Source: JAXGPP01 sp964436865 (GTDB taxonomy: Bacteria; Planctomycetota; Planctomycetia; Pirellulales; Thermoguttaceae). Taken from it: 10,723 nt of DNA. Positions 1-5,092 of the stretch are shown one piece after another. Position 1 is the stretch's first letter. Every line of letters begins with the position of its first letter. The stretch is taken from positions 1 through 10,723 of the forward strand of contig CAYTFK010000245.1 in assembly GCA_964436865.1 (NCBI GenBank), read 5' to 3'. The position numbers and the translations under genes were made by a program. The notes below the pieces were generated by a model. That model ran no database searches and was not told the DNA's origin. It saw nothing but the letters and a program-made list of their open reading frames with translations.

Positions 1-953
1 GGATCGCCGAATGCTTCTCCTTGATGGCGGGCGCCCACGCCGCCCGTGATGTACATCTTGCGAAGCACCACGTCCTGCCAGATGCGGCCCATGGCGTCGA
101 CGAATCCCTGGTCGCCGGTGTACGCGGCCACATCGGCCACGCCCGCGTAGAGGTACATCGCGCGGACCGCGTGGCCGCAAACCTCGCTCTGCTGGCGGAC
201 CGGCATGTGGTCCTGGCAATACTCGCCCCAGATTTTGCGCTGCGACGAATCTCCCCGCAGATCGAGCATGTAGCGGGCCAGATCGAAGTAGGCGCGGTTG
301 CCTGTCACCTCGAAAAGCTTCACCAGTGCCAGCTCGATCTCCTCGTGCCCGCAGATCTCGTGGCGGTCTTCGGGGCCGATCATGCGGTCGATGTGGTCGG
401 CATAGCGGATTGCCACGTCGAGAAGCGTCCGTTTGCCGGTGGCGCGGTAGTGCGCCACGGCCGCCTCGATGAGATGCCCGGCGCAGTAGAGTTCGTGCAT
501 GGAGTGGAAATTGGTCCAGCGCTTGCCCGGCTCTGCCAGCGTGTAATACGTATTCAGATAACCGTCTTCCTGCTGCGCGGCCGCCATCTTCGCCACGACG
601 TCGTCCACCGTCTTGTCGAGGACCGGATCGGGGTAATCGGCCAGCGAGTACGAGGCCCCCTCGAGCACCTTGTAGACATCGGAGTCGTTGAAGTAGATGC
701 CCTCGAACTTGCCCTCTTCCAGTCCGCCCGCCTTGGCAAAATTGCTGATCCGGCCCGTCTCCTCGCACCACTTGAAGTTGTGCGGCAGCGACCGCTCGCG
801 ATTGGTGCGGATCCGCGGCGCCCAGAACTGGTCCTGGACCTTCACCGCGGTAAACGGCACGGCGGATAGCTTGCGGTGGGCGGGCGGCTCAGCGCCGCGG
901 ACCGTAAGCGTGGTAGCCATGATTGCTATCAGCGACAGGCCGAGAAGTCTCAT
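1..953 (-). CDS. GH127 (DUF1680) beta-L-arabinofuranosidase-like exported hydrolase, C-terminal part outside the window
   Basis: I translated the minus strand by hand from the ATG at 953-951; it stays open for 317 codons to the window edge. Residues 1-21 look like a signal peptide (MRLLGLSLIAIMATTLTVRGA), so the enzyme is probably exported. GH127 landmarks are EDGYLNTYY (about 129-137), MHELYCAGHLIEAA (152-165), GHEEIELALVKL (202-213), SEVCGHAVRAMYLYAG (256-271) and YITGGVGARHQGEAFG (301-316), which fit the family's alpha/alpha-barrel. Members usually have 600-700 residues, so about half is missing. The Glu and zinc-binding Cys residues used in catalysis by characterised members come after the GEAFG segment and are not visible. 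Activity and substrate (terminal beta-L-arabinofuranose, or aceric acid as in one Bacteroides member) are therefore inferred from family. A GGAG at 962-959, five bases before the ATG, supports the start. It diverges from the methyltransferase gene. Confidence 0.88.
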   Translation of the reverse strand, partial: MRLLGLSLIAIMATTLTVRGAEPPAHRKLSAVPFTAVKVQDQFWAPRIRTNRERSLPHNFKWCEETGRISNFAKAGGLEEGKFEGIYFNDSDVYKVLEGASYSLADYPDPVLDKTVDDVVAKMAAAQQEDGYLNTYYTLAEPGKRWTNFHSMHELYCAGHLIEAAVAHYRATGKRTLLDVAIRYADHIDRMIGPEDRHEICGHEEIELALVKLFEVTGNRAYFDLARYMLDLRGDSSQRKIWGEYCQDHMPVRQQSEVCGHAVRAMYLYAGVADVAAYTGDQGFVDAMGRIWQDVVLRKMYITGGVGARHQGEAFGD

Positions 954-1120
954 AATGGCTCCGGGCAGTTACGTATCGGTTTCTTGTCAGGCGAATCCCA
1001 TTTTAGCAGGGTTTTGCGGCCATTGCACGTGACAAAAGAACAGGCTTCACCGATCGACTGGCAAGCGATAAGCTACCCCGTCGCAATGGGTTCTGATCGA
1101 GACACGAAGGCGGTCAGTCG
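954..1120. promoter_or_regulatory. Divergent intergenic region between the GH127 and methyltransferase genes
   Basis: This 167-bp region separates two genes that point away from each other, so it should carry at least one promoter for each. On the plus strand the best sigma70-like pair I see is TTCACC (1046-1051), a 17-base spacer and TAAGCT (1069-1074), which matches consensus at only 4/6 and 3/6 positions. I see no convincing operator palindrome, terminator or RNA gene. The role is inferred from gene orientation. Confidence 0.3.
959..962 (-). promoter_or_regulatory. Ribosome binding site of the GH127 gene
   Basis: GGAG on the minus strand lies five bases before the ATG at 953-951. It is one of the clearer Shine-Dalgarno matches in this window and supports that start over in-frame alternatives such as the internal ATG at residue 12, which would cut the signal peptide. 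Confidence 0.55.
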
Positions 1121-1948
1121 ATGATCGATATCGGTGCGATTGCCGGCAACGTCGAACCGGGTTCCGACGGCGTATGGCGATCAAACTGCCGCTCGGAAAT
1201 CTCCCACCCGGAGCAGTACCAGCAGTGGTACCGGGCGGTCGAAGATGATTCGTATTGGTTCCGGCACCGCGCGGCTTGCATCGTTGCCTGCCTGCGGCGA
1301 TTCCCACCCGGCGGGACGATCATCGACGTCGGCGGCGGCAACGGCCACGTTTCGCTCGCGATGGAGCAGGCCGGATTCGAAGTCGTGCTGGTGGAACCTT
1401 CGCCTGCCGCCGTTCGAAATGCGCTCATTCGGGGCCTCAAGTCCATCGTATGCTCGACTCTGGCCGATGCCGGTTTTCACTCCGAGAGCCTGCCGGCAAT
1501 CGGCATGTTCGACGTGCTGGAGCACATCGACGACGACGCGCGGCTGCTCGCCGAGCTGCGCGGGCTTTTGGCGCCTGGGGGCCGACTCTACGTGACGGTG
1601 CCGGCGTACGAGATACTCTGGTCGGCCCATGACGCCGCTGTGGGGCATTACCGGCGCTACACGCTGGGACGGCTGTCGAAGAGACTGGCGGCGGCGGATT
1701 TCGCCGTCGAGTTCACCACTTACCTCTTTTCGCCGCTGCCATTGCCGATCCTGCTGGCGCGCAGCATTCCCTACCGACTGTGGCGGCGGCCGGAGACCGA
1801 GGCGGGGCGAGCCCGAGAGATGGGGGCCAAAAAAGGGTTGGCAGCCAGGGCGATGGCTGCTTGCTTGCGGGCAGAGGAGAGGGCTGTTCGCTGTGGCATG
1901 CGGATTCCGCTGGGGAGCAGTTGCCTGGCCGTCGCGCGGCGGCGATGA
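1121..1948 (+). CDS. Class I SAM-dependent methyltransferase, substrate unknown
   Basis: The 275-residue protein has a Rossmann-type methyltransferase core. The SAM-binding glycine-rich motif I is IIDVGGGNGHVSLA (67-80), with the acidic end of beta-2 at VLVEPS (89-94), motif II at MFDVLEHIDDD (129-139) and LLAPGGRLYVTVPAY (149-163) as the following strand. HYRRYT (176-181) after the core is common in Methyltransf_11/23-type enzymes found near glycan and lipid-glycan genes. It has no signal peptide and should be cytoplasmic; the apolar run YLFSPLPLPILLA (201-213) could touch membrane or a hydrophobic substrate. The basic tail (about 220-275) shows no domain I recognise. The ATG at 1121 has only a weak AAGG ten bases upstream. 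The oxidoreductase gene begins 59 bases downstream on the same strand, so they may be co-transcribed. The sequence does not reveal the methyl acceptor. Confidence 0.85.
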   Translation: MIDIGAIAGNVEPGSDGVWRSNCRSEISHPEQYQQWYRAVEDDSYWFRHRAACIVACLRRFPPGGTIIDVGGGNGHVSLAMEQAGFEVVLVEPSPAAVRNALIRGLKSIVCSTLADAGFHSESLPAIGMFDVLEHIDDDARLLAELRGLLAPGGRLYVTVPAYEILWSAHDAAVGHYRRYTLGRLSKRLAAADFAVEFTTYLFSPLPLPILLARSIPYRLWRRPETEAGRAREMGAKKGLAARAMAACLRAEERAVRCGMRIPLGSSCLAVARRR

Positions 1949-1995
1949 GCGCCATCGGGACCGGATTGCTTTGAGATGGCTGTCGCTTTCACCGT

Positions 1996-2001
1996 GGAGA
2001 G
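1996..2001 (+). promoter_or_regulatory. Ribosome binding site fixing the GTG start of the oxidoreductase gene
   Basis: GGAGAG lies six bases before the GTG at 2008-2010. There is no in-frame ATG near the expected N-terminus, and the Rossmann strand YRVGILGYGFIG begins at the fourth codon, so the Shine-Dalgarno site and the fold agree on GTG. Confidence 0.65.
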
Positions 2002-2007
2002 TCGCTC

Positions 2008-3144
2008 GTGACAACCTATCGTGTCGGAATACTCGGCTATGGCTTCATCGGCAAGGTGCACGCGTACGCCTATGCCGCCTTGCCCTTCTACTACGACCCG
2101 CTGCCGCTGGCCGCGCGGATCACCCACGTGGTAACCAGTCGGCAAGAGACCGCCGAGAAGGCGCGGCAGACACTCGGCGCCGACGTGGCGGCCACCGACT
2201 ACCGGGCTGTCACGGAAAACCCGGCGGTCGATATCATTCACGTGTGTACACCCAATCACCTCCACAAAGAGGCTCTGCTCTCGGCGATGCGGCACGGCAA
2301 GCACATCTATTGCGACAAGCCGCTGGTGGCAACGATGAACGAGGCCGAAGAAATCCGCACGGCGCTGGCGGCCTACCGGGGCACCGCTCAGATGACTTTT
2401 CAGAACCGTTTCTTCCCGGCAACGCTCCGGGCGAAGCAACTCATCGACGAGGGACGACTCGGCGACGTGCTGCAACTGCGCGCCGCATATCTCCACGGCG
2501 GCAGCGCCAGTCCGGCGGCGCCCCTCAAGTGGAAACTGACGGCCGAGTCCGGCGGTGGAGTGATCGCCGACCTGGCGTCGCACGTGCTCGACCTCGTGGA
2601 GCATCTGGCCGGACCCATCCAAGGCATCATGGCGGCAACCCAAATCGCCTATCCGCAACGTCCTTCAGCCGAAGATCCCACAAGGCTCGTGGCAGTCGAC
2701 GCCGAAGATAGCGTGGTGGCGCTGACGAAGCTGAAATCAGGAGCCCTCGGGACCATTGAAGCCACCAAACTGGCCAGCGGCACCGAGGACGAACTGCGGC
2801 TGGAGATCCACGGTTCGCGGGGTGCAGTCCGGTTCAACCTTATGGATCCGCATCACGTGGAGTGGCACGACGCCACCTTGCCCGACGCCCCGCAAGGCGG
2901 CCTCCGCGGGTGGACCCGCATCGACTGCGGCCATCGCTATTCGCCGCCGGCAAGCACATTCCCCAGCCCGAAAGCAGCCATCGGTTGGATTCGCGGACAC
3001 GTCGGCTGCCTCGGCAGTTTTCTCGAAGCGATTGCCGCCGGGCGGCCGGCCGAACCCAGCCTCGCTCAAGGGATTCGCGTGCAATACCTTATGGACTGCC
3101 TGCGACGATCGGCCGTCGAGCGGCAATGGGTCGACGTCGCGTGA
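2008..3144 (+). CDS. Gfo/Idh/MocA family NAD(P)-dependent oxidoreductase
   Basis: The 378-residue protein has the normal length and two-domain layout of the family. The N-terminal Rossmann fold starts with YRVGILGYGFIGKVHAYAY (4-22), binding the dinucleotide. IIHVCTPNHLHKEAL (76-90) is followed by the family signature CDKPL (102-106), a variant of EKP whose lysine contacts cofactor and substrate. The C-terminal alpha/beta domain begins near 130 and carries GGGVIADLASHVLDL (182-196), where Asp188 and His192 sit in the usual catalytic positions. There is no signal or Tat peptide, so it is cytoplasmic, unlike many planctomycete paralogues. Family members oxidise or epimerise sugars, inositols and sugar acids; the substrate cannot be read here. 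It follows the methyltransferase gene by 59 bases and converges on the kinase gene with four bases between the stop codons. Confidence 0.92.
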   Translation: MTTYRVGILGYGFIGKVHAYAYAALPFYYDPLPLAARITHVVTSRQETAEKARQTLGADVAATDYRAVTENPAVDIIHVCTPNHLHKEALLSAMRHGKHIYCDKPLVATMNEAEEIRTALAAYRGTAQMTFQNRFFPATLRAKQLIDEGRLGDVLQLRAAYLHGGSASPAAPLKWKLTAESGGGVIADLASHVLDLVEHLAGPIQGIMAATQIAYPQRPSAEDPTRLVAVDAEDSVVALTKLKSGALGTIEATKLASGTEDELRLEIHGSRGAVRFNLMDPHHVEWHDATLPDAPQGGLRGWTRIDCGHRYSPPASTFPSPKAAIGWIRGHVGCLGSFLEAIAAGRPAEPSLAQGIRVQYLMDCLRRSAVERQWVDVA

Positions 3145-3148
3145 CGTC
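3133..3148. repeat. Inverted repeat across the convergent gene ends
   Basis: GACGTC (3133-3138), the four-base loop GCGT and GACGTC (3143-3148) form a perfect 6-bp stem. It covers the last codons and stop of the oxidoreductase gene and ends just before the kinase stop at 3151-3149. A structure usable from both strands would suit a convergent junction with no other room for a terminator, but there is no T-tract on either side, so intrinsic terminator function is doubtful. Confidence 0.3.
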
Positions 3149-4093
3149 TCACTCGGCTTTCGCCACCAGATCCTGAGCCAGGCAGACCGCACCGAGCACC
3201 GGATGCGGAACCAGAACCTCGCCAGGCGTGAGGCCCCGGCGCTTGAGAGACTTCGCCAGCCGCTCTCGCACTTCGGTGCTGGCCAGTAACATTCCGCCTG
3301 TGAGGGCCAGCGGAAAATTGGGCTGGCCGACATCAAGCCGCCGAGCGACCGCCTCGACCATTGCCGCCAGGTCGTCGGCCGCCTGATCGAGTATTCGCCC
3401 GGCCACCACGTCCGCCTCGCGCGAGCATTCCACGACCGTGTCGGCCAGCGAGGCGATCCAGGCGCGGTCGGTGGCGTGAGGGTAAACAGCCAAGATCAGT
3501 TCCGTCGCCGACTGGAGCCCCAGCCGCGCAAGAAATGCCTCGGTCAATGCGGTTTCCGGCCCGCGGCCGTCGTGGGCGTGCATCACACCCCGCAATCCGG
3601 CCAGTGCCACCGAGTAGCCGCTCCCCTCGTCGCCAAACAGGAAGCCCCAACCTCCAGCGCGCGTTGTGCGCCCGTCGCGATTGCGGCCGAAGGCCAGCGA
3701 GCCCGTGCCGGCAATGAGGGCCACCCCCCAGTTCTCGAGCGATCCGGCACGGAGCACGGGTTGGGCGTCGTGAACGACGACCCACTGCTGCGCAACGCGG
3801 CGCTCCTGGGCCCAGCGGGCCAATTGAGCGCGGTTCTCGTCGCGATCGGAACCTGCCAGCGCCACGACCGCTGCAGCCAATGTGACGCGCTGGATTCCGG
3901 CGGCGTCAAAGGCCGCAGCGATTGCCTGATCAAGGCTCTCCGTCGCCGCGGCGAATCCCACCGACTGGATGTTCGATGGGCCGGCCGAGCCGCGGCCCAG
4001 GATCTCCGGCTCTCCGACCGCTGGCCGTGCCAGCCAGGCAACCGTTTTCGTGCCGCCGCCGTCGATGCCGAGAATGAGTCGCTCAGCGGGCAT
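3149..4093 (-). CDS. BadF/BadG/BcrA/BcrD-type amino-sugar kinase, probable MurNAc/GlcNAc kinase (MurK-like)
   Basis: The 314-residue protein has the ASKHA sugar-kinase fold of the BadF/BadG group that includes human NAGK and Clostridium MurK. Visible motifs are phosphate-1 ILGIDGGGTKT (7-17), GSDRDEN (81-87), phosphate-2 ALIAGTGSLAFG (125-136), the N-acetylhexosamine-kinase signature GGWGFLFGDEGSGY (147-160) and adenosine-binding LTGGML (264-269). It should transfer phosphate from ATP to C6 of an N-acetylated amino sugar in the cytoplasm. I chose the ATG at 4093-4091 because the fold starts at once after it; a longer open frame reaches 4189 but would lie deep inside murQ. The start overlaps the murQ stop by 11 bases, which suggests translational coupling. 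Pairing with murQ favours MurNAc as substrate, since the product would be the MurQ substrate. GlcNAc alone or both sugars remain possible. It is not AnmK-like. Confidence 0.88.
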   Translation of the reverse strand: MPAERLILGIDGGGTKTVAWLARPAVGEPEILGRGSAGPSNIQSVGFAAATESLDQAIAAAFDAAGIQRVTLAAAVVALAGSDRDENRAQLARWAQERRVAQQWVVVHDAQPVLRAGSLENWGVALIAGTGSLAFGRNRDGRTTRAGGWGFLFGDEGSGYSVALAGLRGVMHAHDGRGPETALTEAFLARLGLQSATELILAVYPHATDRAWIASLADTVVECSREADVVAGRILDQAADDLAAMVEAVARRLDVGQPNFPLALTGGMLLASTEVRERLAKSLKRRGLTPGEVLVPHPVLGAVCLAQDLVAKAE

Positions 4094-4988
4094 GGCTTCC
4101 GCTTTCCAGGGCGCCGCGAAGTTGCCCGCCGGCAGAATCCAGCAGTTGCCGGGCCTCTTCCGCCGAAACACCGCGAACGCACGAAACAATCGCCGTCTTC
4201 ACCTGGCCGCCGCACCGCCGCAGCCACTCGTCTGCCTCGGCCTCCGAGATGCCGGCGATCGTGGCCACAATGCGCCGCGAACGGGCCACCAGCTTGCTGT
4301 TGGTCGTCTGCAGGTCCACCATCAAGTTGCCGTAGGTCTTGCCCAACAGGACCATGGCCCCGGTCGTGAGCATGTTGAGCACCATCTTCGTGGCCGTGCC
4401 GGCCTTCAGCCGCGTCGAACCGCTGATCACCTCCGGCCCGACAATGGGACTGATCGTCACGTCGGCGTGCGCGCTGAGGGCTGCATCGCTGTTGCAGGTA
4501 AATCCTACCGTGAATGCTCCCAGCGACCTCGCGTAATCGAGCCCGCCAATCACATAGGGAGTCCGCCCGCTCGTGGCGATGCCCACCAGCACGTCGCCGC
4601 TTGAGAACTGGATCGCCTGAAGATCCTCGATTGCCAACTCGCGCCGGTCTTCGGCGCCTTCCACCGATTTGAACATCGCACCGGGGCCACCGGCAATGAT
4701 CCCCACAACCTGTCCGGGCGGCACGCTGAACGTCGGCGGGCATTCGCTCGCATCGATTACCCCTAACCGGCCGGAAGTGCCGGCGCCAATATAGACCAGG
4801 CGCCCGCCGCGGCGGAGGCGATCGGCGATAACCTCGACCGCCCGCGCGATCGCTTCCGCTTCCTGCCCCACCGCCGCGGCAACCTTGGCGTCTTCGCCAT
4901 TCATCAGGCGAACGATCTCGATTGCTGAAAGCCGGTCGATCCCTTCGGAGGCGGGATTGCGGGACTCGGTGGTAAGTTCGTGGGCCAT
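4083..4988 (-). CDS. murQ: N-acetylmuramic acid 6-phosphate etherase MurQ
   Basis: The enzyme cleaves the D-lactyl ether of MurNAc-6-phosphate, giving GlcNAc-6-phosphate and D-lactate in the cytoplasm, the committed step of MurNAc recycling. The 301-residue length is typical. The start motif ELTTESRNP (4-12) is followed by a SIS sugar-phosphate domain with YIGAGTSGRLGVIDASE (66-82) and CPPTF. Glu82 and Glu113 (GAEDRRE) align with the two glutamates implicated in E. coli MurQ catalysis (Glu83, Glu114). GIATSGRTPYVIG (136-148) and SGSTRLKAGTATKMVLN (189-205) are further signature stretches. The C-terminal small helical domain (about 245-285) ends before a short variable tail. I chose ATG 4988-4986 because ELTTESRNP is the conserved MurQ N-terminus; the frame is open to 5189 but those residues fit no MurQ and cross the start of the divergent gene. 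No good Shine-Dalgarno site precedes it. It is first in an operon with the kinase. Confidence 0.97.
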   Translation of the reverse strand: MAHELTTESRNPASEGIDRLSAIEIVRLMNGEDAKVAAAVGQEAEAIARAVEVIADRLRRGGRLVYIGAGTSGRLGVIDASECPPTFSVPPGQVVGIIAGGPGAMFKSVEGAEDRRELAIEDLQAIQFSSGDVLVGIATSGRTPYVIGGLDYARSLGAFTVGFTCNSDAALSAHADVTISPIVGPEVISGSTRLKAGTATKMVLNMLTTGAMVLLGKTYGNLMVDLQTTNSKLVARSRRIVATIAGISEAEADEWLRRCGGQVKTAIVSCVRGVSAEEARQLLDSAGGQLRGALESGSHAR

Positions 4989-5092
4989 CTGATAAGGTAT
5001 TGTTGCGCTTTTGCGGTGAATTGCGGCTATCCGAGCCGTTGTTGAAGCCAGGAACAATATAGCGTCAACCTCTCGACCACTGAAGAGACACC
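4989..5092. promoter_or_regulatory. Divergent promoter region between murQ and the AmiE-NamZ fusion gene
   Basis: These 104 bp must drive both the murQ-kinase operon (minus) and the fusion gene (plus). On the minus strand TTGACG (5068-5063) is a 5/6 match to a -35 box, but the hexamer 17 bases further on is a poor -10. On the plus strand TATAGC (5058-5063) resembles a -10 without a correctly spaced -35. TTGCGC (5003-5008), TTGCGG (5011-5016) and TTGCGG (5021-5026) form three same-direction hexamers starting 8 and 10 bp apart, a possible operator. A weak GAAGAG (5082-5087) is the only Shine-Dalgarno candidate for the fusion gene. A shared region suggests co-regulation; function is inferred. 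Confidence 0.4.

Noticed and set aside
21..869. A 282-codon plus-strand open frame
   Set aside because: It is the antisense shadow of the GH127 gene, whose minus-strand translation matches the family throughout. The plus-strand product is rich in His, Val and Arg and has no recognisable motif.
1771..2658. A 295-codon minus-strand open frame antisense to the oxidoreductase
   Set aside because: It is a shadow of the Gfo/Idh/MocA frame with no recognisable motif or plausible start signal.
1629..2711. A 360-codon plus-strand open frame crossing the end of the methyltransferase and much of the oxidoreductase gene
   Set aside because: It overlaps two well-supported genes in another frame, has an Arg/Gly-rich composition typical of GC-rich shadows and shows no domain.
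3149..4093. Reading the kinase as anhydro-MurNAc kinase AnmK
   Set aside because: The GGWGFLFGDEGSGY and AGTGS pattern belongs to the BadF/BadG/NAGK group; AnmK has different signatures and is longer, about 370 residues.
3583..4743. A 386-codon minus-strand open frame across the kinase and murQ
   Set aside because: It runs out of frame through two confidently identified genes on the same strand, and its Arg/Ala-rich product resembles no family.
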